Shown one piece after another: positions 49,690 through 62,200 of a DNA stretch of 64,000 nt. A program made the translations under genes and the position numbers. The notes under the pieces were generated by a model that was not told the DNA's origin, ran no database searches, and saw only the letters and a program-made list of their open reading frames with translations. Numbering within the stretch: position 1 is the stretch's first letter; each line of letters opens with the position of its first letter. Origin of the DNA: Sindora glabra (Eukaryota; Streptophyta; Magnoliopsida; Fabales; Fabaceae); NCBI GenBank assembly GCA_020226215.1, contig CM035235.1, forward strand, positions 43,429,511 through 43,493,510. Reading direction: 5' to 3'.

Positions 49690-52130
49690 TTATGCTTGAA
49701 AATATTATACCCAACTTCAATGTAACTAAAATCTAGTCGCTATCGCTATTGTATACTAAAATCTAACATGAAGCTACTTTCGATAACTCGTTTTATATAT
49801 GATAAGTTGTGTCATTCTCGTAACCTGACGATATCGTTGCAAAGTCTCGTTTCTCTGGGATTATCAGCATTTCACAAATATGGGTCACTAATAAAATTAA
49901 AGAACAACAAAAAGCTTTTAACAAATATGGTGAGGGACTGAAGAATTTTTTTTTTCTAAGAAAAAAAGGTCACTGGATTCATCAACCATGACAAGAATCG
50001 GAAAGAAGAAACAATGAAGGGCATAATTAGCAAGTCGTTAAAGTTAACGGAAACTAACTAAATACTAATTTCTAGATATTCAAGGATAAAAATTTTATTT
50101 ATATTTACTAGGTACCACAATTTTTATCAATTTAAATGTGGGTATTAATCCCTGAAATATGTATGGGTATGAGTATGTAAATTTTAGTGAGGTCAATATT
50201 ATAGGTATAGGTACTAAACTATACTATCCAACTCTCTCAAATATATATAAAAATAAACAAAACTAAATTTTTATATAATTCTTTAATGTCTTTTTTTAGC
50301 AATAGTAAAAATGGGCTATGCCTTTAGACTCTTGTACACACACAACAACAAAAAAAAAATAAAGAAATCAAATCAAAAGCTCTAGAAACAAGGAAAATCA
50401 CTAAAGACCAAAAGCTCATGATCTATGTTATCTTATTATTATTTAACATCCTGCATAACTATTATTTTATTATTATTTAAAAAGCATAATTTTTATTGAA
50501 TAATATATAATAGAGTATGAAAAAATATTTCTCATTTAAATTAAATCGATAAATTACATGAATACAAGATTTAAACATTTAATAAGGGCAGGTAATAAAA
50601 ATTTATCAGCGACAGTATGAAAATAAAATGGCATCATTGTTACGCTCCATTACCATCCCTATATATCTCTTTAACGTACAAGATTTAAACAAAATAGCAC
50701 CTTTTATATTGGATTATGTATAAATTACTGTGTTTAAGTAAAATATCTTAAAAACTATGATGAACAGTCTCATCTCTGACAAATTAGTTGAAATTATAAT
50801 CGCTATTAACTGATAAGGTTAGTTGCTTTTTTAACTACCTACATTTTAGCTAGATTTGATTTCTATCATCAATATCAAAGAGTTAGGTGATCTTTAAAAA
50901 CTATTATAACTCCTTAAAATGGTTAATGGCATGTCTTGACTTTAAAATAAAATAATTTATCCTATTCCTAAATTTTTTAGCACAAAAAAATAAATTGATG
51001 AAATTGTGTGAAAAAAAAAATGTGTGGAAAAGGCGCATATATGAAATTGTAAAGTTTAAATGCTTAAGATTTTAAAAGTTATGGATAAATTTAAACTGTA
51101 ACTAAAAAAACTGCATTAATTGATTATATATTTATACTCTTGAATATATTATTTTAAAATTTGGATTTTTTAAAGTATGAAATGTACTTTAGAAAGTAAA
51201 ATGAATAGAAAATCAAAGTTTGAGAATTTGATAAATAATAACATGTTAAAATTTTTTTTTTTTAAATTTATAATTATTCTCTTCCTTATTTTTTTACCAA
51301 CAACTATCATAATACATCTTATGTATCTTGCATTTTAAAAGTGTTGGATCCATTATTTTGAAACACACAGTTAATACTGTAGAAGTAGAATATCTGTAAT
51401 CGCTGCTTTTACATGACTATATTCTTTTACGTTCATATCAATGTTTAGAAAGTTGATAAAAAAAATAATATGAGTATTATAGAACAATTTTTTAATAAAT
51501 TCATGTAATTTCAAAAATCTAAACATTTTATATATCATTATTAATAATTTAATTATTGAAAATATCCTAATATCATTGCTAAGTTATATAAAATAATTAA
51601 AATGTTTTGATTATTAGGAATTTGGCTTTTGAAAATATTACGTTATCATTAGATTATATTTCTGCAATATTATATTAAGTAAATTTGTCATATCTTTCAG
51701 CTGTGGTTACAACTTATAATAGTTCACTCCAATATCTCATTTGTTTGTTAGAAGTATTATAAGAAAAAAAAAAGTCTTTAGAATTATTAGATATATTTAT
51801 AACTAAAGTTCATATGTTTATGCAACTGTCATACAAAACATCTATCAAAGTTCACTAATATCTAATTTGACTGAAAAATTTCTTGCTTTTTTAGCTTATA
51901 ATTTCCTGCATGCTTAGCTGAAATTCAAGGAATGGGTTATTAAAATTAAATCTATCGCTCTTATTCGAAAACATATTCTCACACATTTTTTATGAAATAT
52001 GAATCAAGCTGTTTCTATTTTTCAGGCATATAGCCTTTTGGAAATTAATATTAAAATTAAAAACGTAAAATCTTATTTATGAATAAAAGAAAAACTTTTT
52101 TAGGTATATTCCCATTTGGAAATGACCGAG
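49690..52130 (+). repeat. diverged large duplication, copy 2
   Basis: Partner of 42795-46040, same orientation, diverged. Both copies end near an AAAGCGAAACC / AAAGAAAAACTTTTT-type block. No genes seen. Confidence 0.5.
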
Positions 52131-52632
52131 CTTCAACTATGGGCGCTCGGAGACTATGTTGAGTATGGCCACACTAACTTTCTTTTTATTAATGCTTAAA
52201 ATGATATTTCATTTCAAATGATATTTAAATTTGAGTTAAGAAATTTTGAGTCATTTTGTATAAATTTGTAGAAATAGTATTTCTTTTTACTCATGTGTTT
52301 GTACTTTCACTATGAACTAAATAATGACAATTAATTTTTTTTAATTTATAGAATTATTTCTTTGCACATTTGTATGTTGTTTTTACTTAAGATTCTGTAG
52401 TAGACATTTGAATTGCCTAGATTAACAATGATAAGACATATCAAAATAAATATAAATTTCAACATTAAATTAGTTCAAAGATGATTTTTTTTATATTCAG
52501 TTAATGACGTGTCAAAAATATGTAATAATACTTAGGAAATTGCCAACATAATAATGTAGGTTTTTAGTTTAACCAATGTCCATTGTGATGACATTTTCTC
52601 AAATTTGTTTTTATTTTCCTGGTCTCAAATAG

Positions 52633-52723
52633 GGTGAAGTGCAAGATTCCCTTTTCATTGCCATTGAAAGATATAAATTTTGTGTTCTTCAATGGGATCC
52701 TAACACTCCAAACCTGTTACAAG
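52633..52723 (+). pseudogene. DDB1: DDB1-like exon a
   Basis: 91 bp with acceptor AG at 52631-52632 and donor GTATAG at 52724. It encodes GEVQDSLFIAIERYKFCVLQ and onward, matching the DDB1 segment that starts GEAQDFLFIATERYK. Its last codons read CTG-TTA-CAA-G where DDB1 needs one base more to enter the next exon in phase, so a one-base deletion breaks the frame. Confidence 0.88.
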
Positions 52724-53439
52724 GTATAGAACTAGAAGGGAACGATTTGTTTTACAGAATAGTTTTACCATGTTTCGGATTTGCTGTATAGACTTTAAGT
52801 TGATATTTTATAAATGTTTAGAAATTTGGCAATTATCGATGCTTGGAACCATAGAATGATCTATGTTTACCAAAAGTATTTGTTGGTGACTGCTTTTTCC
52901 TTAGTGATTTTAATTATACTCCCTTACAAACTGGAGATTTGGCAATCAAGCTGATATTTTATAAATGTTTGGAAATTTGGTAACTATTGATATGCTTTGA
53001 TTTGATTGTGATACTACAGCCTCTAATAACGCATTGAGAACTTTTCTATCTTTATCTAGGAGTTACTGTCCATGATGATTGATGAGATAGTTTTTTTGAA
53101 GTTAGATCCATTCTTTCAGACTTTATGTGACATCTTATCTCTTAGTAAGTGAGAGCGTTGAAAGATAATTAGGGTTTAAAGAAAATCAAGAAGTAAAAGA
53201 GCTAGAGAGAGTTGATGAAAAAATTGAATATATTATTAAATGATACATTGGTTGAATGTAATTGATAGCTTTTGAAAAGGTTGTCTAGATACATAAAGAA
53301 TGTGACCCTAGGGCGAAAAACTACAATTTTTTTCTCCGTCACTTCCTTCTTGCCTATGCAAAATTTGTCTTTGATGAGTTAAAGGTTTAGTATCTCTTGA
53401 AGAGTTTTCGATTTTGATGCTGAAAATATGGGATATGTT

Positions 53440-54984
53440 TCCTTTTCCATTTTGCTATAAATTTCTTATATATATCCCATGCCTTATGGTAATAACTTTT
53501 TCATCTAGGATATCTTCAATAATTTCAATTGCTTTTTCCAATTGAGGGAGTCTTGGAAGTGCATGTTGTTTTCTTGGATCTTCATTAATTCCATAATAAG
53601 GACTAAGATCTTCCACATTAAAATTTAGATAGATACTTAGTTCTTTAGGTAGCTCTAGGAAATAGGCATTGGTTTCAAGATGTTTTAACACTTTGCATGG
53701 ATCCACTTTCCTTGAATGAAGTTTTTGAACCTCTCCTTTTGGTTGGAAATTGTTCAGGGCTTAACCTAATCATGAATTTCCTGACATTCAAAATGTGTTT
53801 TGATGCATATCTACACTAGTATTATACTACTAGTTACTTACATATATCTTCTTTCAAATTTCATCATGAGGTTAATGAATGTGTTTAGCAAATTCCTTCA
53901 CTTCTAGGCTTGTACTTGTATTAATAGGTAGGAGAGTTAGATCAATGACTTGGTAAAGCTTCATCCTTATCACTATCTCAAATGGGGAGTGGATAATGCT
54001 TCTATTAATAAAGTTATTATAGGCAAATTTTGCAACAAGAAGAATTAGGTCTCATGATTGGGCATTATCTTCCACTAAGCATCTCACTAAGTGATCTAAA
54101 CTTCTATTAACAAATTTGTTCTGGCCATCCATTTGTGGATGGTAAACTCTTAGAAATTTCAGCTTTGTTCCCATTAGTGTCTGCAAGGACACAAACTTAA
54201 CATTATAACCAGAGACTATGGTTTTTGGATGACCATGTAATCTTACCACTCCATGGAAGAAAATTTAAGCAATTTTAGATGAATCTAATGTCTTCTTGTA
54301 TGGGATGAAATGGAACATCTTTGAAAATCCATCACAATAACAAAAAATAAGTTAAATCCTCATGGAGTCATTGGAAGCCTTAAAACAAATTCCATAGATA
54401 AGTCTTCCTAAGGTGCATTAGGAATTGGTAGCAATGTATACAATCTAGAATTTTGCTTCTTCCCCTTCAAAATAAAATAAACATGACATTGGCATATAAT
54501 CTCCTTAACATCCCTCCTTAATTGAGGCCAATAAAATTGATCTTCGATTAGATTAATAGTCTTATCTCTTCCAAAATGTCCAGCATGTCCTCTAAGAATG
54601 TAGCTTTTACAAAACGAAGTCATGAATTAAAGTGTCAGGTAAATATAATCAATTCCCATAAAAGAGATAACCATCTTTCAATTTGTAATTAGGATATTTA
54701 CTAATTTGGTTAGCTTCCAAATCTTCATAAATAGATCCAAAATATGCATTAGGAGCATATTCTTTCTTTAATTCTTCAAACTTTCACTAGCAAAATAACA
54801 GCAATGTTGCTCCCTAAGAGCATTAGCAACTCTATTTTCAAGCTAGAACAATGCTTAATGAGGAAAGAAAATTGTTGTAAGTAGGCATCCATTTAGATTG
54901 TTTAGCATTTAAGTGCTTTTTAGAATTAAGGTACTTTAATGCTTTAGAGTTTGAGTAGAGAACAAACTCCTTTGAAGAGAGACA
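53440..54984 (-). pseudogene. gypsy D1 RNase H end, integrase, chromodomain-like tail
   Basis: Reading leftwards from 54984: RNase H tail (SKALKYLNSKKHLNAKQSKW near 54880-54970, then a VADALSR-like motif), a spacer with a LPDTL motif, the integrase zinc domain (54408-54623: HFGRDKTINLIEDQFYWPQL with two His, and Cys residues in IICQCHVY), and the core with HPKTIVSGYNVKF and YHPQMDGQNKFVNRSL (54052-54249). The C-terminal domain at 53455-53706 has YFLELPKELSI and FNVEDLSPYYG, ending with ILDEKVITIRHGIY, a chromodomain-like start seen in chromovirus-type gypsy elements. Stops and shifts separate the parts. Confidence 0.8.
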
Positions 54985-55260
54985 CTTTGAATGTCTTATT
55001 AAATGACATATTAGTTGAATACAATAACAAACTTGACCTTAATAATGCAAATCAGAATTTCAAAGGGAAATTCTAATATAAATTTTGATAGGTAAATTGG
55101 ATAGGGAAGGAATTGGATAAATGAGAGGAGTCCACTTCCTTAGATAGAGATTTAAAAATCCAAATTTAATTCTAGAAATAAAGATAAAAGCCTTCAAATT
55201 TCAAAGATTAATATTTCATTCAACACTAAAAGTTACAAAGAAATGCTAGCACAGAATCTA

Positions 55261-55478
55261 AGGAGATTATTGAAATTATAATTTTACTTTGCACCAAGCC
55301 ATGGAATTTTCCAAATATGCCTTGAAATTGTTAAAACTTTGTATCTAGTCATAGGAAAACTTAAAACCACTATAAATACCCACTTTCTACTATAGTTTTG
55401 GCATGAAGAATTGAATAGAAATCCATTGTTCAATTGAAAAGTTATCTCTCTTCTTCCTCTGAATTGGCTTTTAAGCCA
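55261..55478 (+). repeat. 5' LTR of gypsy D2 with internal deletion
   Basis: Matches 60444-60729 (TTGAAATTATAA, TTGCACCNAGCCATGGAATTTTCC, TTGTTAAAACTTTGTATCTAGTCATAGG) but lacks about 69 bp present in the 3' copy between AGGAAAACT and ACCACTATAAAT. It contains a TATA-like CTATAAATA near 55371. Ends AAGCCA. Confidence 0.75.
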
Positions 55479-56256
55479 TTTTAGTATCAAAGCTTGGTTT
55501 TCCAACATCTTGTATGAGTGTTTGAGATTAGAGTGGTTAAAGTTCATCTGGGTTTTTGTAATTGTTACAGATCCCAATGTTTACCTTCTTTTGAATGACA
55601 AAATGCCCATTTTCAATCACCTTTTCATCAAAATAACATTGAAAATGTGCTTCTTGAGCTCTAAAATGTTGGTCTACAAATTTCACTGCAAACAAACGTT
55701 ACATGTGCCTCTACATGCCACTATCGAAGAGCCACGCACCAATCATGTGCTCCACACACTACACATGCCTGACTAAGGTTAAAGGTGACACATATTAGCA
55801 ATTCTTGCCCAGTCATCACCATGTTATCCATTTTAGGGGTGCCACATGTCACCTTTTGCCATGTTAGTTCACTTAGTCACCTTTATTGACATTAGTTGCC
55901 CAATTAGCAATTGGTGCATAATCAGTGCCACGTTAGCCCTTCCACCTTTTGACATGTGTTTTGTACTAACACATCACCATTTAAGTTAGTAAAATTTACC
56001 TAAAATAATAAAAAATGCCCTCTTTTTCCCTCTAATCACATTTTAACCCCTAAAATTTTCTTAAATTCCTAAATTACCCCTAACCTTTTTCAAAATATCC
56101 AATAAACCAAAATTTTCCAAAATTTACCAAAACAATCCATACCCTTTATCAACTATAAAATTCAATTTTAACCATAGAATTTCTTAATAATTACAAAATT
56201 TCCTAAAACCTTCTAAAATCTTAATTCAGCTCTAAAACACACTGAAAGTTAACAAA

Positions 56257-59200
56257 ATGCCACCCAAAAGACAAAATGAGAGGAACCTCCATTAGATTGA
56301 AATAGAAAAGTTATAACAATAGATTCAACAATTAGAAAAGATTATTAATGCTTAACAGGACTTACTAAATCAAAGAAGGAATCCAAAATATAATTTTGAT
56401 AGTAGTAACTACTCTTTAGTAATTAGTCATTGCCCACGAAGGTTGCCAACTTGAGGTAATGACATTAAAGTAGACATTTTGGATTTTGAGGGAAAGCTCT
56501 AAGTAGACAAATTTGTAGCTAGCTTCAAATAGTTGAAATGGTATTCAAATTGAAAGACAAATTGGATGAGTATAAGGTTAAAATTATTGTTATCAAGCTA
56601 AAGAATCATGCCTTAATCTGGTAAGAAAATTTGAAGAAGAAACAAGGATGAAGCAAGATCAAGACATGGGAGAAGGCGATGTTAGCTTATGCGTAAGTCC
56701 TTACCTAATCATTACCATCATGGCAAGTTTATCCAATTGTACAATATTCACCAAAAGTCCCTATCCATGGAAGAATACACTAGGGAATTCGAAAAAAAAG
56801 ATGAAATGTGAAATTCAAGAAAACAAAAAACTGATTATAACTTGCTATCTTGGAGGACTAAGCATTGAAATTGCCTAACTAGTTCAACTCTAACAATACT
56901 GGACCTTAGATGATGTCATTCAACTTGCCATTCGAATTAAGAAAGAACTTTTCAAAAATCCTATATTCTATCCTTCCTCCTCCAAAAACCCTAGCAATGC
57001 CTATAAAAGTCAAACCACATAACCCAATACCTTAAATAAGACCCCAGCTAAACCTACTAACGAATGAAACCCAAAAACACATACTAAACCTAACCCACTT
57101 AAATGCTTCAAATGCTAGGGACATGGCCACATTGCATCAGATTACCAAAACTAAAAATTCATCACTATCATAGATAGAGAAATTCAAGAAGTGTTAAAAA
57201 AAGTAAAGTTCAAGCAAACACAAGATAAATCTAGTGAACCACTAGTGTTTGACGAAGAATCATCTTTGCTAATTATGGAGAATCATTAGTGATTAGATGA
57301 AGCTTACATACCACAACCAAAAAGGAAGGACCTTGGCTAAGGCGTAACACTTTTCACCTAAATACATAGCCTAAGGCAAAGTTTATGATGTTATCATAGA
57401 TAGTAGAAACTATAAGAAGTTGTATCAAGATATATGATGGAAAAATTTAAACTACCTTCTTAGAGGCATTTCCACCTTTACAAGTTCTAGTGGCTTAACA
57501 AAGACAATGAGGTAAAAATTATAGAATGCTACCTTATTGCCTTTTCAATAGGCAAAAAGTACCAAGATCAAGTATGGTGTGACGTCATCCTTATGGAGGC
57601 TTATCACCTCTTATTGGGAAGACCTTGGTAGTATGATCATAATGCTATTTACAATGGTTATGTAGATAGCTAATCTTTCATAAAAGATGAAGTAAAGATG
57701 AAGTTAGCCCCACTACCACCCAAAGAATTCAATCGGGCCAAAGGTGAAGCTAAGCTGCTGGTGTCTTTAGTATCTAAAGCTTAGTTCAAGATGACATCAA
57801 TAGAATCCCGAGCCATGTGCCTCATATTATTGCTCCAATAGAACAACAAAGCCACCCTTTCACTAGAAGTTAAGCAACTACTTGCTAAATTTTTGAATGT
57901 TACACTAGAAGAGATTCCTCCTAGCCTACCAATAATGTGAGACATCCAACATACAATTGACTTCATCCCTAGAGTTGTCATTCCAAACAAACTAGTGTAT
58001 AGGATGAGTTCCTAAGGGCAAACTAAGATCTAATGCCAAGTTAAAGATTTACTAAAGAAAGGATTGATCTAGGAAGGCATCAATACTTGTGCTAGACTAG
58101 CACTTTTGGTACTGAAGAAGGATGGAAGCTGTAGAATGTACATTGATAGCTGAGGTACAAATAAGATCACCATTAAGTATTGATTTCTAATACCTAGACT
58201 CAACAACTTGCTTAACCAACTACATAGTGCTACTATCTTTTCTAAAATTAATCTTTATAGTGGATATCACTAGATTAGAGTACAACTTGGAGATGAATGG
58301 AAGACTACATTCAAGATGAAAGATGGCCTGTACAAGTGGATAGTAATGCCTTTTGAATTATCAAATGCTCCCAATACTTTTATGTGCTTAATGAACTAGA
58401 TACTTTGACCTTTTATTAGGAAATCTATAGTCATGTGCTTTGATGATATCTTGATCTACAACAAGAACAAAGAAGGATATCTAGGGCACATTTGACAAGT
58501 GTTGGAGATCCTTAGGGAGAAAAAACTTTATATCAACTTTAAGAAAGGTTCATTCTTAACAAATGAAATTTTCTCTCTTGGGTATATTATTATAGCAAAA
58601 GGCATTTGAGTTGACCCAAGCAAGATAAAAGTCATCAATAGCTAGCCAACTCCTAAGTCTATCCACGATATTAGGAGCTTTAATGGACTAACCTTTTTTT
58701 TACCATAGATTCATAAATTTTTTTAACTTAATTGCTGCCCCACTCATTGATTGCATGAAAATAGGTAAATTCCAATGGATAGAACTAGTCTAAAAAAGTT
58801 TTGAAAAGTTAAAAAAAAATGGTTGACTAAAGCCCCAATATTAGTTGTTTTAAATTTTGACTAGGTTTTTGAAGTCAATTGTAATGCTTTTGATAATGGA
58901 ATTGGCATCATTTTAAGCCAGGAAGGATGTTCAATCAGGTTTTTAAGCATAAAATTTAGCAATGCCAAACTCAAATACTTTGCTTATAACAAGGATTTTT
59001 ATACCATCATTCATGCTCTACAACATTGGAGTCATTACCTATTTCCTAAGGAGTTTGTCATTTACTCTTATAATAAGACCCTCAATATAATTCTTACAGG
59101 GTTACTTGATCTTACTAAAGCACAAAATAGGAAGTTAGAATGCTATAGCAAATGCTTTTAGCAGAACACACACTTCACTTTCTATTCTCCAAACAAAGAT

Positions 59201-60395
59201 TGTCAGATTTGAAACTATTAAAAAACTATACTAAGATGACTTGGATTCAAAAAAGTTTAGAGCACCATTGAAGCACAACTATTTGAGTAATATTACAAGC
59301 ATTAGGGATTCATAATGAAAGATGAGGCTTTGTGCATTCCCCAATGTTTATTATGAGAAGCTATTATCTAGGAAGTCCATGATGGAGGATTACCTAATCA
59401 CTTTATGCATGACAAAATTATAGCTTTGATCAAAAGGAATTTCTACTAGCCTAAGCTTGAAAGAGACATCAATAGACATATCTAGAGATGTAGAATTTGT
59501 CAATGGTCTAAGACCAAGAGTCAAAATATAGGGCTATGCATACCTTTACCAATTCCAAAAGCATCATGAGAAAATATTAGTATGAATTTTGTCCTTGGAC
59601 TGCCTTGTACTTAGAGACAAAAGGATTTCATAATGATAGTTATAAATAGATTTTTGAAGATGGCACAAGTGATGCTATCTAGATTATAAACTTATATTTT
59701 AAAGAGATTGCTTGATTTTATGGCATTTTAGAAACCATCACTTCTAAACAAGATGTCAAATTCTTGTGTCATTTCTAGAGGATACTATGGAATAAAATGT
59801 GGACCAATATCCAATTCAATAATACCAGTCCCCCTATACAAATTGACAAACAAAGGCAATCAATAAACTTCTAGGCAACCTACTCCATAGTTTTGTTAGA
59901 TAAAATCTGAAGTAGTAGGACCCTATACTCGACTAAATCGAGTTTACCTACAACAACTCCACCAACCAAGTCATTGGAAAATGCTTGTTCAAGGTAGTGT
60001 ATGGTACTTGACCCTTTAGTCCACTTGATTTAGCAACATCTTCTACTAGCCCTTAGTATAGTGTGGATGCAGAGCAAAAAGCAAAGGAGATCAAGAAGTT
60101 TCAAGAACAAGTCCATGCAAGAATTTAGAAATACAATTCAAAATATAAAGCCCAATGAGATAAACATCAATGATAGCATACTTTCAAGGAAAGAGAGTTA
60201 GTATGGATACACTTGTGAAAAGAGAGATTCCTAAATTAGCCTAATGTCAAGTTATCTTCAAAGGCAAATGGACCATTTCAAGTTGTGCAAAAGATTAACA
60301 ACAATGCCTACAAGATAGAATTACCAGACTTCTATAGTGTCTCTGCCATTTTTAACATCGTTGATTTCTTGCCATACTACGAGGAAAATAATTAG
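56257..60395 (+). pseudogene. gypsy D2 gag-pol pseudogene
   Basis: Gag starts Met-Pro-Pro-Lys-Arg (56257) and has a knuckle near 57099-57150 whose last Cys is Tyr and which contains a stop. Protease near 57388-57400 has Asp-Ser-Arg for Asp-Ser-Gly. RT: palm motif CFDDILIYN near 58437-58465 keeps both catalytic Asp, and the KTTFKMKDGLYKWIVMPF stretch is clear. RNase H (VNCNAFDNGIGIILSQEG) is near 58869-58925. The integrase zinc domain (HDKIIALIKRNFY) is near 59407-59445. The C-terminal end has NNNAYKIELPDFYSVSAIFN, and no chromodomain follows. Numerous TAG/TAA/TGA codons at likely Gln and Trp positions. Confidence 0.8.
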
Positions 60396-60443
60396 ACTAG
60401 GGGGCGAGTCTTACCCAACCTAGGGGAATAATACAAAACCTAA

Positions 60444-60729
60444 TGAGATTTGTTGAAATTATAACCTTACTTTGCACCTAGCCATGGAATTTTCCAATTT
60501 TGCCTTGAAATTGTTAAAACTTTGTATCTAGTCATAGGAAAACTCAAAAGCTTGCTTAGGAATTTGCATGAAGGAGATAATTTTTAGAAAAATTAGCATG
60601 AAAATGCCCTTTGAAAACCACTATAAATAGTCATTTCCTATTGTAGTTTTAGCATGAAAAATTGAATACAAATCTATTATTCAATTAAAAAGTTCTCTCT
60701 CTTCTTCTTCGAAATTAGCTTCTAAGCCA
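60444..60729 (+). repeat. 3' LTR of gypsy D2
   Basis: 286 bp, pairs with 55261-55478, ends TCTAAGCCA. Contains CACTATAAATAG (about 60622), a TATA-like box. Followed directly by D1 LTR sequence. Confidence 0.75.
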
Positions 60730-61149
60730 ATAGCTCCTATTTATAACCCTCTAGGCATCTAAATTAAGAAACATTGTCACTCATAGAAAAATTGTAACTC
60801 CTAGAAAAGTATTGAGTCTTAGAAAAGTTGTGACTTCTAGAAAAGTTGTAAGTTCTAGGAAAGTTGTCTAGATACATAAAGAATGTGACTCTAGGGGAAA
60901 ATTTGTTAATTATATTTTTTTTAATTTTTTTCTCCATCACTTAATGCTTTATTTATATAGAGCTTCTAAGAAATATAAAGACTCTAATGCCCTTGACATT
61001 AGGTGCAAGATAAGCAAGTCTAAGCCTTAGAATCAATCATATAATCAATCAAAGATAATTTCCTATAATATAATTCTAATAGAGAGCAATCCATAGTTAA
61101 TGCTTTTCTATGTCATAATTATGTGCTGAAACTTGTGTTGTCAATCCAG

Positions 61150-61577
61150 GGCAATGGGAGATTTTTCAGATCCAGTTAGGCGTCCCACAGATAATGGCCA
61201 GGTACTTAAATTGTGGTTCTTATCTCTCTATTTATATGCATAGTGGGTATTGATTCTGTAATTCTGATAGTGGGGAAAACATCAATGCTTTCTGATTTAT
61301 CAGCTTTTAGGTTGAAGTCTTTTTGTTGTATATTAAGTTATATGTTATTTTTACACTACAGATTGGCAGTATCGATCTTGATTGCAGACTGATTGGACTC
61401 CACTTATATGATGGATTGTCTAATATATGTAACATTTTAACATCCACTATTCTTTAAAACTATATAAATAAATTTTTGCTTTAAGTATAATGCAAAACTA
61501 TCCAAGTGATTGTTGTTGTTTTCTCTACTAGGTTATTCTGACAATAGAGGACCGCTCAAGGAAGCACTTAATATTAG
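61150..61577 (+). pseudogene. DDB1: DDB1-like exons b, c and d
   Basis: Exon b 61150-61201, between CCAG and GTACTT, encodes AMGDFSDPVRRPTDNGQ. Exon c 61362-61423 follows CTACAG and encodes IGSIDLDCRLIGLHLYDGL, but its end reads TCTAATATA where a GT donor is expected, so the donor is lost. Exon d 61532-61577, between CTACTAG and GTAATA, starts Val-Ile, then lacks 4 bases before DNRGPLKEALNIR. Exon sizes and phases fit DDB1. Confidence 0.88.
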
Positions 61578-61789
61578 GTAATATAATAATATGTCATTCT
61601 TGCGAATTTCTGCACAAGAAATTCTATTAAGTATTTGTCCATTGTCAGGGCTGCCTAATGTAACAATTATGACCTTGATCACTGCAGCTGTAATTATAAT
61701 TTGATAGGTGTATGGCTTTTATATTTATATTTCATGAATAAAATATAAAAAGATAAATTCTTTATTTCTTTTCTCTATTAAACTCTTCT

Positions 61790-62200
61790 TTTATCTTGTA
61801 CTCAAGGATTTTACCATCATTGGTAGTATTGAGCCTATATGTGACCTTCTTAAACCCATCATAAGTAACATGTAATTATACTTCGTGGAACTTCATCCTC
61901 TATCAGACTCCAAATATCTGCCTTGCATAGATCTTGCTTGCTTCACAAATAGCATGAGTGCCTTCGTAGGTGAATTTGCTTGTCAGGACCGATGATACCC
62001 ACACAAACGTGGGAGCAAAAATTTTTCTCTGCATCTTGGGAAGTCAGGAACACAATTCCCATAGAAAGTCCTTAGCTTTAATGAATTTGGAGGCCAAGAA
62101 GACATAAAATTGTTTAGATAGTCCAGCCTAAACAACCCAGATGCCATAGACACCATACACTGACAAAAAGGTGCACGCGTCCACAAAACAATTCTATATT
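61790..62200 (-). pseudogene. unidentified antisense coding-like stretch in DDB1 intron
   Basis: The minus strand has several linked open pieces with codon-like composition: HVTYDGFKKVTYRLNTTND (near 61812-61870), SKFTYEGTHAICEASKIYAR (near 61930-61990) and the frame 61983-62186. Frame changes and stops separate them. It may be an inserted gene fragment or transposon part. Family not recognised. Confidence 0.3.

Larger units (their letters stand above)
55261..60729 (+). mobile_element. Ty3/gypsy element D2, nested in the D1 LTR
   Basis: Complete order on the + strand: 5' LTR 55261-55478, PBS-like TTAGTATCAAAGC (55481-55493), gag from Met at 56257, protease ~57390, RT ~58090-58480, RNase H ~58860-59200, integrase ~59380-60200, pol end ~60395, 3' LTR 60444-60729. 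D1 LTR sequence lies on both sides. Exact left edge and target duplication are not settled. Many stops make it dead. Confidence 0.75.
53146..60939 (-). mobile_element. Ty3/gypsy element D1, minus strand, internally deleted
   Basis: Sits in a DDB1-like intron. 3' LTR 53146-53341 (minus orientation begins TGACGGAG after the purine tract AGGCAAGAAGGAAG, complement of about 53342-53358). Internal 53342-54984 holds integrase and the end of RNase H. A 5' LTR remnant at 54985-55260 resumes at 60730-60939 because D2 inserted in it. Flanks CTTAG (53141-53145) and CTTAA (60940-60944) fit a target duplication. Gag, protease, RT and PBS are gone, with the junction running from RNase H straight into the middle of the LTR. 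Confidence 0.7.
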
